Source: Darksidea phi (Eukaryota; Ascomycota; Dothideomycetes; Pleosporales; Lentitheciaceae). Taken from it: a stretch of DNA of 18,303 nt. Positions 1-10,090 of the stretch are shown here, one piece after another. The position numbers were made by a program, and so were the translations under genes. Position 1 is the stretch's first letter; each line of letters begins with the position of its first letter. The notes under the pieces were generated by a model. That model had not been told where the DNA came from and made no database searches. It was given only the letters and a program-made list of their open reading frames with translations. Where the stretch lies: the NCBI GenBank assembly GCA_030770425.1, contig JASJFT010000414.1:1-18303 (forward strand). Direction: 5' to 3'.

Positions 1-125
1 ATGCAATGTATACTATGCCGCACAGTACCATACCACGTTTCTTACGATTTTTTCGGAGCGAACTTTTTGCCGATATACTAACCAAAATAGAAAATAAGTA
101 AAATAACTAGATTATCTAGGAAATG
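1..125. other. Left unique flank, not RIP-mutated
   Basis: This stretch contains normal numbers of CA and TG dinucleotides up to about position 84, with one more TG at 124-125. It therefore lies outside the mutated repeat block. I see no convincing reading frame, RNA gene or repeat in it. Positions 86-123 are AT-rich and free of CA/TG and may be a transition zone. The gypsy homology starts a few bases further on, at about 131. Confidence 0.6.
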
Positions 126-130
126 GGCTA

Positions 131-566
131 TAATAAACTTTATACTTTATTAAGATCGTATATAGTATTAAGAATATCTCTTTATACTATCTTATAATAA
201 ACTCTATATATAGATTCTATACTAAATATATAACTCTATACCTACTAAATATTTAAAATAAATTAAAATAACTAAACTAGTTACCTAGAACTATTAGTAG
301 CTATATATAATATATAATATTAAAATCTATATTTAAGTATATAAACTCTATATCTAAACTAAAAATTCTAGATTATTATTCTAAGAATTTCTTAAGTCTT
401 TACTAGTCCTATTTTAGACTTAATTTAATATCTTTATTAACTATATTATTCTACTTCTAGAATTATAGTAATATAATTATATATATAAATATATTCTTAT
501 TATAATTTATAAACTTATAAAGATATACTATATTATTTCTATTAGAAAAATTAATATATCTAAGTT
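131..566 (+). mobile_element. Ty3/gypsy integrase fragment, left half (gypsy A family)
   Basis: This segment aligns base by base, with mostly C/T and G/A differences, to the reverse complement of about 11510-11940 inside gypsy A. It is therefore a second copy of the same family in the opposite orientation, covering the first part of the integrase core. All Cys, His, Trp and Gln codons are gone, so it is dead. Its homology breaks at 566, where the copia LTR starts, and resumes at 8316. This shows that one contiguous fragment was split by the copia insertion. Its left limit at about 131 adjoins unique DNA, so the 5' part of this gypsy copy is missing from the window. The alignment was done by eye, and the first few bases of the boundary are uncertain. 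Confidence 0.85.
562..566. repeat. Left target-site duplication of the copia element
   Basis: The 5-bp sequence aagtt directly precedes the left LTR and reappears as aaatt at 8316-8320 after the right LTR. The uninterrupted gypsy A copy has aagtt only once at this place (minus strand, 11510-11514). The right copy differs by one G-to-A change, as expected from later RIP. A 5-bp duplication is usual for LTR retrotransposon integrase. Confidence 0.8.
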
Positions 567-852
567 TATTCGTTTACTAAGTTTTAATACTAATCTTATA
601 TATTTAATTATATACGATTATATAGGATTTATATATATAGATTATCTTTTTAGTAATTTACTATATATAGAGCTTCGCGCGATTCTTCTAAATAAAAGAA
701 ACTTTTATTTAAAGTCTCTTTAGTTAATTATAAATTATCTTTTAAATTAAATTATTTTATTATTTCTATTTCGTATATACGTATATATACTTTAACTATT
801 TACTTAATTAAATCTCTATAGTCTATTATTATAAACTATAGACTATTTAATA
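567..852 (+). repeat. Copia 5' LTR
   Basis: This 286-bp direct repeat matches 8030-8315 without any indel. It starts TA and ends TA, which is what RIP would leave of the canonical TG...CA LTR ends. A hairpin (atagtcta at 818-825, tagactat at 839-846) lies near its 3' end and is kept in the other copy. The two LTRs differ by transitions only, as far as I compared. These include ten CG/TA switches, for example CGCGCG at 676-681 against TATATA in the right LTR. I could not identify a tRNA primer-binding site just after 852, since its TGG-type signature would have been destroyed. Confidence 0.92.
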
Positions 853-2000
853 CTAATTAGTAATTAAATTATATAATAAAAGCTAATAAATTACTATAAT
901 AAGCTTCTACTCTATATAGTAAAATCGTAAATTAGTAAAAGTAAAGATAAAGATCTTTTAGACTATTCTAGACTCTATTTTATACCTATTCTATATAGAA
1001 AGTAGAGATTAAGTTAATAAGATAAGTACTATATACTAACTCTATCTTATACGTCTATATAGAAAAGAAGATTAACTTCTTTTATATAAAAGTAAATAGC
1101 TAATAAATTAATAAATATATTATCTACTTTTATATAATAAGAATATAATAGTATAGCTACTATACTAATCTATATTATATAAATATAAGTCTATAATCTA
1201 TATCTATATATTACTTAAATATAACTATAATCTAATTCTAACTATTATTATATAAATATAAGTCTATAATTTATCTATCTATTCCTCTTCTACTATTATA
1301 TAAACGTAGAAGTAATACTAATTAATCGAACTATAGTATTAAAATAAGCTACCTAATCCCTATCTATAGAGAACGAAGAAGAATCCTTATCCTCTATATA
1401 AAAATAAGAACTCTTACTACTATTATTATATATAAAAGGGAAAAGACTAATAATAAAAAGGGATAATATTTTATATAATAAATACTCTCGTAATATAAAT
1501 ATCTTAGTAGTAATACTAAAGTATAAGGTCGATTCTTAGTACTAAACTAATAGGATTAACCTTAATAATATTAATACTAAATTAGAAGAAGATATTATCT
1601 AGCTTAACTTATATACTAGATATATACTTATTAAATTATATATATTAAGTAAAGTAGAAGAAATCTTCGTATAAAGCTTTTTAGAAGACTTCTAAGACTA
1701 GACTATTAATTATTAAAACTATACTAATTATACGTTTAAGAGAGAGCTTAAACTTATTCTTAAAAAATAAGGTATATATCTTATCTTAGATTCTAAGACT
1801 ACTTAATTATAAAAGTTATATAATATTACGTATTAGAACTTTAGTATTAAGAGTTTTAGATTAATACCTCTAAGATTTATAGTTTATAACCTATATAATA
1901 ATATAAAGAGAGAATTAAGTTTTAAGAAGAATAAAAAGAATATTTAATAAAATCCTTTCTCTTCTTCTTCTCTTTAGAATACCCGATAGGGTTCTTAATC
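853..2000 (+). other. Copia leader and possible 5' Gag region
   Basis: This stretch lies between the 5' LTR and the part of Gag I can align. A 24-bp sequence occurs twice, at 1174-1197 and 1247-1270, giving a 73-bp repeat period. From about 1370 to 2000 one frame read through TAA/TAG (former Gln or Trp) is rich in Lys, Glu, Arg, Pro and Ser, as a Gag N-terminus might be. I recognise no domain there. No ATG start can be located, because ATG has been removed by TG-to-TA changes. Confidence 0.4.
1174..1270 (+). repeat. Short direct repeat, 24 bp, two copies
   Basis: The same 24 bases occur at 1174-1197 and 1247-1270, starting 73 bp apart inside the copia leader. The intervening 49 bp are a looser AT-rich sequence. 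Exact identity over 24 bases with one shared C-containing motif (agtctataat) suggests a local duplication, although low complexity weakens the case. Confidence 0.55.
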
Positions 2001-2934
2001 TCTAAGATATATATCTAAGCCTTTATATAATACTATTTTACTATAGTAGAAAGTAATATCTATCTATCTATTATATAAACCTCCTTCTTTTATATAGAAG
2101 GTTCTAGTCCCTCTAATAACTATATAACTATTCTATTAATTAGTCTTAATATTAATATATAATCTATACGAACTCCTACTAATTTAAGAATATACTAATA
2201 TACCCCTTCTACTTAAAAAGCTTATCTAATTCTAAAAGGTATAGAGAAAGATAAATAACTATACTAGTAAACTATATAATATTCTTACTAATAAGATATA
2301 AATCTTTATTAAACTATATAGATATCTTAAAATTTATAAGTTCTAATACTTAAATATCTTCTTAGATATTCTTAAAGATCGTATAAATATCTACTATTTA
2401 ATAATTATTAGTTCTAGTTAAACCTAGAAGTATCTATATAAAGTATTTAATAAATACTTTAATATAAATATTAACTATAGCTAATACTATACTAACTAGA
2501 CTATAATAATATTTATATAGGTAAGATAGAAGAATTTTAATAAAATATTATATAAGATACTAGAAGTTATAATTAATAAGCTTACTCTTATATAACGAGT
2601 ACTTAGTTTATAGTTCTATAAGAAAATATAACTTTATATAGTAGTTCTTTAAGTATATTATAAATACTATAAACTAGAGTAAGCTTTACTCTTATTAAAG
2701 ATAATATATAAAGAATTATTTAATAACTTTTAGTTAGTACTATAAGTCTTATATAACTAATAAAGTAATAACTAATATATCTAGAACTTATATAATACTT
2801 TCTATACTAATTAATAGTATAATTTATACTATTTAGTATAAAATAGACTACTCTAGTATAAATAATCCTAACTATATAGTAGACTATTTACTATATAAGA
2901 AAGAGATAATAATACTAGACTAAGAAGAAAAAGA

Positions 2935-2976
2935 TACTTTATTTATTATAAAGAAGGTTATTAGTTATTAAATTAT
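2935..2976 (+). other. Copia Gag zinc knuckle, all four ligands now Tyr
   Basis: A C-X2-C-X4-H-X4-C spacing is preserved exactly over 14 codons, but each ligand codon is now TAT or TAC: codons at 2935, 2944, 2959 and 2974. TGT/TGC (Cys) and CAT/CAC (His) all become TAT/TAC by the RIP changes, so this is a knuckle erased in place. Lys-Glu-Gly sits just before the His position, as in related fungal copia Gag proteins. In an active element the knuckle binds the genomic RNA. Confidence 0.7.
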
Positions 2977-3696
2977 AATTATACGAATCGTTTTAGAGCT
3001 AGAATATAATATATTATATTCTTTAAAGATATATACTACTAAACGCCCTTATATAATAAGATAGCTACCTATATTATAGAATTTAAAGGACTTTCTAATG
3101 ATAACGTAGATATTAATATTATATATAAGGATAATAGTAATAGATCTAAAGAAGATATTAAGAAAAGTAAACGTATATTTAACTATTTTATATTAATAGT
3201 ATATCTTTATTATATAACTAGCGAAGATATCTATAAAATTAATAAAGATTATTAATTTTAAGTTAACTAATTCTTCCTTAAAGACTATTACTATATAGTA
3301 TACTAAGAAGAACTATAGAATACTAGTATTATATAAATATCGACTATTAGGAAAGTATAACTTAAAGTATATATATATAAGAACCCCTATATAAAAGTTA
3401 ACTAGATACCTTATAATATAACTATTAGCTTTAGTAGATAGAATTTAATAACGTCTTTAGAAACTATATAGATTAAGAATTTAATTAAAATAATTATTTA
3501 CTATATCTTAGATATTCTAATATCCTTTCTACTATTACTAGTAGATACTAACTAACTAGGAGTCTACTTTAATAATATCCTTAATTATATTATACGAAAG
3601 GATAAAATAACTATTTCTATTATATATAAATAGGACTACCTATTCTTTAATATTAGCCTAGCGAATACTACGTTATTCTTTATAAAATTAGAGCTA

Positions 3697-4400
3697 TAAT
3701 AGCTATACTATCGTTTTAACTACCCTCGTATAGAGCGACTATATAATCTACTTATAAATATTAGTTATAAAGTAAATCTATTAGTACTAAAATAAATTAT
3801 AAAATTCTACTACTTCTACTAATTATATAGATCTATACTAAAGAGATTTAAGTTTTTAATTAAGGATAATACCTATTTTAATTATAAGATAATTATTAAT
3901 ATTATATAAATTAGTAGAAAGAATATCTTATATATAATTAATACTAATACTTTCTTCTAAGTAGCTATATTCCTAATATTACTCTCTATATAAAATACTT
4001 AGAATATACTCTATATATATTAAATTAATATATACTAAAGACTACTAGACTATATTATATATAATCTAGATACGAATTTTACTTTAGAAGAATTTAGAGC
4101 TCGTATAAAGATTATTAGAATAGAATATTAATAAATATCTATTAAAGTATATTAGACTATTAGTAAGGTAGAATATATATATATATTCTTAAAATATATA
4201 TTTAATATTCTTAAAGTCGAACTTAATAATTATATACTAGATAAATTACTTTTTTAGAGAGTAGTTAAAACTCTAAATAATATAGTAGATTTAAATAGTA
4301 TTATATTTATATTACTTATCTTTAGTATATATCTTTAAGTTAATATAGATTCTTCTTTATTTCTAAATATTATTAAATATATTAATATTATACGAAAGAC
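3697..4400 (+). other. Copia GAG-pre-integrase and integrase core, dead
   Basis: At about 3697-3730 a block corresponds to the L-H-R-R-F-G-H-P motif that opens the GAG-pre-integrase domain. The His codons are now TAT or TAC. The first catalytic Asp region of integrase (F-N-Y-x-I-I-x-D-type block) is at about 3877-3905. The second (D-x-G-x-N-F-x-x-x-E-F) is at about 4060-4100. The catalytic Glu (V-E-Y/R) is near 4166-4174. The Asp codons of the first two blocks have been changed to Asn by GAT-to-AAT in part. The enzyme would have joined element DNA to the chromosome. Confidence 0.7.
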
Positions 4401-5059
4401 TATTAAGATAATTTAAATAGAATATATAAAGCTAGATATTAACTATATACTAAATATAAGAAATGAACTATTATATAATATTCTTAATCTTTCTCTTAAA
4501 ATAGAAGTTATAATATAGAGAGAGAAGAAAGATTAAATAAACTTATACGAAATTATAGAAATTAAAGGTAAAAATATTACTATCTATTTAAATAATAGAT
4601 TACTTACTATATAATATACGTAAGTTAAAGAATATTATTATAAATAGACCCCTCTATATAAAACTAATAACTAATTAAGTAAAGATATTAATTTTAATAA
4701 ATCTACTTTAGTCTAAGTTAAATAACCGTATATAAGAAAGTATAAAAGATTAAGAAAAGAAGAACCCCCTTCTATATAAGTTAAAGAATTAAAGAAATAA
4801 GATAAAGAAAGACCTTAAAGGAATTCTATACTAATTATAGATACTTTTCTAATCTAAAAAGAAAAAGATAACTATAAACTAGTAGTTAAACTCTATATAG
4901 ATAGTATTATTAATATACCTAAAAAATCTTTTAAAGAATTAGATTATATAGAGGTAAATATACTTATTAGTAATAGAATCTTCTAGATTAAGTAGTTTAA
5001 TCCTATTAAGTATTTTAGCTAGATTTTTAACCTTTATCTTATATAAGAGGTTAAAAGAA

Positions 5060-5560
5060 AGAATATATAGTTATATAAAAAGTCCTAACTAATATTTATA
5101 AAATATTTAGACGAAGAAAAGAAGGCTATTCTTACTTAATCTTTAATAATTTAGAAGATAAGCTAACGATTAATTCTAGCTATTAGGGCGATATTAATAG
5201 TATTATATAGTATATAATATAAGCTTAGAGATATTACCTAAATCTATATATAATTAACTAATAAACTCCTTTATATACTATATACTAGGTCGTTTAAGAA
5301 TATTTAATATTTCTTCCCTCTAAACTTAATTCTAAGAGTAGTAAAGTCTTTATATAGTATAATAGAATTAGAGCTATACTAGTTTAAGACGTACTATAAC
5401 TACTATAAAGAAAAGTTAAAAATATAGATTTTATTATATAATTTATACTTACTAGTTATATATAAAAGTAAAGATATCTTTAGAATTATAGAGATATAGA
5501 TAGATAATATCTTTAATACTATTATACCCTAGTTCTTATAAAAGGAGAAGAAGATACTAT
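5060..5560 (+). other. Copia reverse transcriptase core, dead
   Basis: The first catalytic block, D-I-T-Q-A-Y-like, is at about 5225-5250. It is followed by R-V-V-K-x-L-Y-G at about 5331-5350. The block around the two catalytic Asp residues (the equivalent of Y-V-D-D, here of the M-Q-T-D-D form) is at about 5482-5511. There GAT-AAT at 5503-5508 reads Asp-Asn, so the second Asp is lost. Block order, spacing and wording match the Ty1/copia RVT_2 family of filamentous ascomycetes. Several Gln and Trp codons between the blocks are now TAA or TAG. Confidence 0.8.
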
Positions 5561-5929
5561 ACTTTACTAACCTTTATATAAAACTAAAGACTATTTTAGT
5601 AAAGAATTAACTACTAGAGTTTAATAGTAGTAAGGTTATATACGAAGATAATAGAAATATTATCCTACTTTAAAGAGAATAAGTTAAACTTCTTTATATA
5701 ATTAATCTAATAGTATAGAATACTATTTAATAGTATATCGAGTAGTATATATAAGATATTTATATTACTTTAGTATATTAATTTAAAGTAGTTTTCGATA
5801 TATTAATTACTATATAGACTACTAAACTATTATTTAAAGATATTAAAGTACTTAATATATAAATTAAGTAATAAATAGATAATATAAATCTTAGACTAAT
5901 ATATATACTAATTAATCTAAGTTATATAA

Positions 5930-6420
5930 AACTATTTATCTTTACTAATAGCTTATTTATAAATAATAAGAATTTAAGCTTATAGCTAGAATTCTTAATT
6001 ATACTAGCTAATAAAGCTTATATAAATAATAGTAATAAATTCTAATTATATAGTAATATTATATATTAGAATTCTATTAAGTATAAGTAAGTTATATAGA
6101 GTATACTAGCTAGCGAGCTATATAGTATAGTTAGTAGATTTAATTATACTATTACGTTAAGTATAACTCTATACTAGATTATATATAACTTTAATCTTTT
6201 AATAATCCTAGTAGTAATCTATACTAATTTAAAATTACTATATAATTACCTTATTAAGCTAAGTATAATAAATAAAAAGAGATTTATAATTAATATTATA
6301 TTCCTTCGTAAATCGTATAAGAAATATAAGATTAGTAAGATTTAATAGATTAATAATAAAAATAATCTAGTAGATATCTTTATAAAGAAGATAACTAATA
6401 TATTACTAGTATAACTTATT
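5930..6420 (+). other. Copia RNase H, dead
   Basis: The best preserved part of the element. A first Asp block, F-T-D-like and now F-T-N, is at 5941-5949. The A-S-E-L-Y block is at about 6105-6126, the second T-D block at about 6216-6230 and the closing N-P-A-D-A-M-T-K-like block at 6361-6390. These are the catalytic landmarks of copia RNase H, which removes template RNA during reverse transcription. About 18 codons after 6420 still follow the family C-terminus, which places the polyprotein end near 6475. Confidence 0.85.
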
Positions 6421-7436
6421 TATATAAATAAGCTTATAATTAATATTAAAGTATTTATTAATTAGCTTAACTAATATATAGATATAATTAGTCCTATATA
6501 AAACTAAGTTATATACTTAGCTATTTATTTTTTTTTCTTCTTCTATCTTTCTTTTATTACTATAGTTTATATAAAGTATAATTATTCTTATAAAGTATAA
6601 ACTTTTTCTATCTATTCTAGTTAATTATAAAAGAAAAATAAAGGAAAAATAAAAAAAATCCTCCCCTTTATCTTCTCTTACTTCTCTTTTACTTTCTTTT
6701 ACTTCTCTTCCCCCTAAATACTCGTATCTATTAATTATAGTTATTATAGTAGTCGTATTAAATTTTATATAACTACTATATATATAAAGTATAAATACTA
6801 CTCTAGAAACTAGATACTATATAGTACTTAATAAAGAGCTTAGTACTTCTTATTATATAATAGTACCTCTTTTAGTAAAGTATCTTAGAAGTATTACTAT
6901 AGTTCTATATAAGAACTATATAAAAATACTTCTCTTTTTATATAACTTTTATAATAAACTTCTAAATATTTATATTTAGGACTACTTATAACTTAATATT
7001 ATATAAGGGTATTACTACTATAATTCTCTTATTATTCTAGAAATATTAAAACTCTTCTATATAAAAAAGGGGGAGATACTTATATTAATATAAAGACCTT
7101 ATATAAAGACTCTACTAGTAGACTATCTAGTAGATAGGAAGATAGAGAGGTAAGTTAGTATAGTATATATAATAAAATCTTAAAAAGAGATATTAGGACT
7201 ACTAATACCTATACTAATAGTACTAGTAGACTAAATAGAAATAAGGACTATTTTATATAAAGAGGTTTTAAAATTTAAGATTTTTTAAGATTTTACTAGG
7301 AATTAGTATTTATATAAAAAGAGAAAGGAGTTAAATTAAAAGAAATAAATTATATAGAGAATAATAAGATTTAGATTTAAGAAAGAAAAGTTATAAAAGA
7401 AGAAATTAGCCCCTTATTTATACCTACTATCTATTT

Positions 7437-7502
7437 TAATCTATTCGCTTACTATCTTTAATCTATTCGTTTACTATTCTTAATCTATTTACTTAATTCC
7501 TC
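7437..7502 (+). repeat. 22-bp tandem repeat, three units
   Basis: The 9-mer taatctatt recurs at 7437, 7459 and 7481, exactly 22 bp apart. Each is followed by a similar unit (cgcttac, cgtttac, tacttaa). The differences between units are mainly C/T and G/A, so the repeat was probably more uniform before RIP. It lies in the copia 3' noncoding region. Confidence 0.75.
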
Positions 7503-8009
7503 GAGCTATTTACTTATTATAAATAGAAATATAATCTATAAACTACTCTTCTTTTATATAATTTAATTCTACTTTTACTTTCTTTTTATATAAAAAGAGG
7601 TACTATAAAACTACTCTTATTACCTCTTATATAAATACTTAATTATTTAATTTTAACTTATAGGTAAACGCCTACTATTCTATAATTAGTTAAATTAATA
7701 ATTAGAATTCTATTATATAATATTATATAATATAGTATAAATAGATTTCTTCTTCGTATAAAGAAAAGCTATACTAATCCTATTTATATAGTCCTACTAA
7801 CGAACGAATTAGTAGGTACCTAATAATTAAATCTAATTAAGACTATATCTTATTTACTAGTAGTTTAATTATACTAATAGGGGGTTAATATCTATTATTA
7901 ATAGATATAATATTAGTAGTTAAGGTTATTAATTAGTTTTATATAAATATAAGAAGAGAAATATAAGATTAATATTTATATAAAAAAGTTTAAATAGAAT
8001 ATTAGTATT

Positions 8010-8022
8010 AGAAAAGAAAAAG
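8010..8022 (+). other. Possible copia polypurine tract
   Basis: A 13-base all-purine run, mostly A with three G, ends seven bases before the 3' LTR at 8030. Polypurine tracts prime plus-strand DNA synthesis and normally abut the 3' LTR directly. The short gap makes this assignment tentative. Confidence 0.4.
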
Positions 8023-8029
8023 TTATTAG

Positions 8030-8315
8030 TATTTATTTACTAAGTTCTAGTACTAATTTTATACGTTTAATTATATACGATCGCGCGAGATTTATATATA
8101 TAGATTATCTTCTTAGTAATTTACTATATATAAAGCTTTATATAATTCTTTTAAATAAAAGAGACTTTTATCTAAAGTCCCTTTAGTTAATTATAAATTA
8201 TCTTTTAAATTAAATTATTTTATTATTTCTATTTTATACGTACGTATATATACTCTAGCTATTTACTTAATTAAATTCCTATAGTCTACTATTATAAACT
8301 ATAGACTATTTAATA
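8030..8315 (+). repeat. Copia 3' LTR
   Basis: Direct repeat of 567-852, the same 286 bp length and no indels. CGCGCG is kept at 8082-8087 where the left LTR has TATATA, while 8139-8144 is TATATA where the left LTR has CGCGCG. The terminal hairpin is kept (8281-8288 with 8302-8309). It is followed by the target duplication aaatt and then by the gypsy A-family sequence. Confidence 0.92.
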
Positions 8316-8320
8316 AAATT
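8316..8320. repeat. Right target-site duplication of the copia element
   Basis: aaatt, the partner of aagtt at 562-566. The G-to-A difference fits RIP after insertion. The gypsy A reference copy shows a single aagtt at this place. Confidence 0.75.
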
Positions 8321-8504
8321 AATTAATATCTTTATATCTCGAGTTTATTCTCTCTATAGTTATTCTAATAATATTCTATCTAATTAAGGAATCTAGTTTA
8401 TATTATAATTTTAGAACTAATTATCTATAAGACTTAGAATTATATTAAAATACTTCTTATTATTCTACTTTAAGACTAATAGCTAGACTAAGTAAGTAAA
8501 TAGT
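8321..8504 (+). mobile_element. Ty3/gypsy integrase fragment, right half (gypsy A family)
   Basis: Continues the homology of 131-566 after the copia insertion and matches the reverse complement of about 11325-11509 in gypsy A. It includes the integrase block with the second catalytic Asp (D-R-x-x-Q-F in the family) and the H-P-x-T-N-G-Q-T-E block near 8460-8500, with Gln codons turned to TAA. Homology stops abruptly at about 8504, where an unrelated mutated sequence begins. The two halves together make a fragment of about 620 bp. Confidence 0.85.
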
Positions 8505-9145
8505 ATAGTATAGTAGTAAAGGAAGCCTTTTAATCGAGTATTAAAGGCTTAGGTAAGTGGTAAAACGTTAGACTAGGCTTTAAAAGGATATTATCTAAAA
8601 GAGCCTTTAGCTAGTATTTATTATCTATTCTATTAGATAGTAGATAGAAGAAATAGTTTAATTAATTAATTATTCGGCTACCTATTCTACTAACCCTTCT
8701 CTTCTATTTCTCTAACTATAGGTTATAAGCTATATTATCCTATCTCTAATATATCTATATACTATAGTTTTTAACGACGTCTATAGGGCTTCCGACGGTT
8801 TATTAAACTAGAGTAGAGAGAAGAGTTAGATAAAAAGATAGTAGAATTAGAAGTTTTACTACGACCTTAAGACTTAATTAATAATATCTAGATATAACGA
8901 ATATTAAATACTATAAATAGATATATATAAACTTAGGATAATATAATAATATATTAAACGAAGTAATTAGGGTAAGTAATAATAGTATTATAAACTAATA
9001 CTAGATAATAATAGAAGATTCCTAAAAGGGAGGTACTTAGCTAGAATATTTTAAAAATTCTAGTAAAAGGAATTATAAGGGATTCTTAAAAGAAAAGTAT
9101 ACGACTAGAATATTTAGAAATCTTAGTATAAGATTAAGGGGGGGG
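8505..9145. other. RIP-mutated sequence, origin unassigned
   Basis: No homology recognised to the other elements of the window. It starts with an imperfect hairpin (agccttt at 8524-8530, aaaggct at 8543-8549). One TG survives at 8558-8559 in a short stretch that faintly recalls a tRNA A box, without a matching B box. Positions 8770-8800 keep several CpG. Around 8810-8900 a frame read through stops is rich in Glu, Lys and Leu, like a coiled coil, but I cannot name it. The stretch ends in a G8 run at 9138-9145. It is probably part of another dead transposon. Confidence 0.4.
8524..8549. repeat. Inverted repeat (hairpin)
   Basis: agccttt at 8524-8530 is the exact reverse complement of aaaggct at 8543-8549, with a 12-base loop containing a CpG. 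It lies about 20 bases after the gypsy fragment breaks off and may belong to the end of an unidentified element. Confidence 0.55.
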
Positions 9146-10090
9146 TAGTATAGTTATATAACTTTCTATTAAATTTTACTTATTAGTAGAAAGAGAAAAA
9201 GAATATAAGAATATAAATTACTAGTACTATAATATAGTTATTAGGTTAGAAGGCTAATACTAGTATTAATAGATCTATATAAAATAATAATACTAACTAA
9301 CTTATAGAGGTAGAGAAGATATATAAAGATAACGTCTTTTAAAAAATTAAGAATACTAGGTATACCCTTTTATTATTATTACTATACTTAGTTAAAACTT
9401 TATTAGTTAATATTTAAGATAGTACTAGCTAGCTTTAAATAGTTACTCTTTAAATATTTCTAATTAAGTAACTAATTACCTCTTAGATAAGAAGAAAACT
9501 TATCTAATAAAAGAAAAAAAAAGATTTCTAAAGTTAAAGACTTATTATTTATTAATATACCTATTAGTACTTTAGAGTAAGACTAGTCTAGAAAAAAAGA
9601 AAGTAAGAAGAAGAGAAAGAAGACGAAGTATAATTAAAAGAAAAGGCGATTAATCTAATTAATTTAGAAGGAGTTAGGAAAAAAGAGTATTTAAAAGAGT
9701 TATTAGCCTTATATTAAAGTTAGTAAAGTTAATTTAGATAATAACTCTAAGAGTAAGAATAAGTTAGATAATAATAAAGATAATATAATAGATTATAAGC
9801 TTTACTATCTAAAACTCTAAAAGAAGAAGTCTAAGAAGCTATTAATACTAATATTTAACCTACTAATTCTTAAGATAGCTACTATTCTAATTATAGACTA
9901 ACCCTAGTAATTAATTAATAAGAGAATAAATATCTATTTTCTATTTTTACTATATAATTCTAATATATTATTATTTACTAGTATAGATATTATATAGTTT
10001 CTAGAGAACTATAAGTTTAGTATAAATAAAGTAGAATAGAATAAATAGAATAAAAAGAAGTTTCTTTTCTATTTCTACGATTTATTTTAA
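9146..10090 (+). other. RIP-mutated sequence upstream of gypsy B integrase, unassigned
   Basis: Follows a G8 purine run. On the plus strand, about 9480-9860 reads through stops as a Lys-, Glu-, Ser- and Asn-rich polar stretch, as seen in Gag tails or spacer regions. I find no zinc knuckle and no protease or reverse transcriptase block. If it belongs to gypsy B, that copy has lost most of pol, because integrase C-terminal sequence begins already near 10090. If not, a junction lies somewhere in this stretch. Confidence 0.35.

Larger units (their letters stand above)
2000..6475 (+). pseudogene. Copia Gag-Pol polyprotein, RIP-dead
   Basis: Dead polyprotein of about 1490 codons. In an active element it would give capsid, protease, integrase, reverse transcriptase and RNase H for copying the element through RNA. 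Reading through TAA/TAG as former Gln/Trp shows, in order: a Gag zinc knuckle at 2935-2976, a GAG-pre-integrase block at about 3697-3830, an integrase core at about 3860-4400, reverse transcriptase at about 5060-5560 and RNase H at about 5930-6420. The frame appears to end near 6475, shortly after the typical C-terminal block of this family. The protease active-site motif (D-[ST]-G) should lie between the knuckle and the integrase, but I could not place it. The start is not defined, and Gag may begin nearer 1370. Stops are so dense that no product is possible. Residual ATG at 3098-3100 and 4463-4465 are not starts. Confidence 0.85.
6476..8029 (+). other. Copia region between pol and 3' LTR, unassigned
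   Basis: This 1.55-kb stretch has no recognised reading frame. It holds a pyrimidine-rich tract at about 6655-6716, an A6G5AG purine run at about 7063-7074, a 22-bp tandem repeat at 7437-7502, and a purine run at 8010-8022 that could be the polypurine tract of the element. The purine run near 7070 is also of the form that precedes a copia 3' LTR, but I found no upstream partner for the sequence that follows it. The region may be a long 3' untranslated region, a lost accessory gene or a further buried insertion. Confidence 0.45.
567..8315 (+). mobile_element. Ty1/copia LTR retrotransposon, RIP-inactivated
   Basis: The element is 7749 bp long, bounded by two 286-bp LTRs and flanked by a 5-bp target duplication. 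The inner order is Gag with zinc knuckle, GAG-pre-integrase, integrase, reverse transcriptase and RNase H. Integrase before reverse transcriptase is the Ty1/copia (Pseudoviridae) order. Recognisable blocks resemble the large copia family common in Pezizomycotina. The element is inserted into a gypsy A-family integrase fragment. It is unusually long for copia: about 1.1 kb lies between the 5' LTR and the clear Gag region, and about 1.55 kb between the end of RNase H and the 3' LTR. An extra gene or a further insertion in these parts cannot be excluded. No intact frame remains. Confidence 0.9.

Noticed and set aside
853..880. Copia primer-binding site just after the 5' LTR
   Set aside because: No stretch matches the complement of a tRNA 3' end even after allowing for RIP changes, so it cannot be placed.
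7437..7502. CRISPR-like array from evenly spaced repeats
   Set aside because: It has only three units of 22 bp with no spacers, inside a fungal retrotransposon. It is a plain tandem repeat.
8545..8600. A tRNA gene or tRNA-derived SINE suggested by an A-box-like stretch near 8551-8561
   Set aside because: The A-box match is imperfect, there is no B box (GGTTCGA-like) at the right distance, and no cloverleaf can be drawn.
9138..9160. G8 run as a polypurine tract with an LTR starting at 9146
   Set aside because: The following sequence has no second copy in the window. A shared 9-mer with 8503 does not extend, so an LTR cannot be supported.
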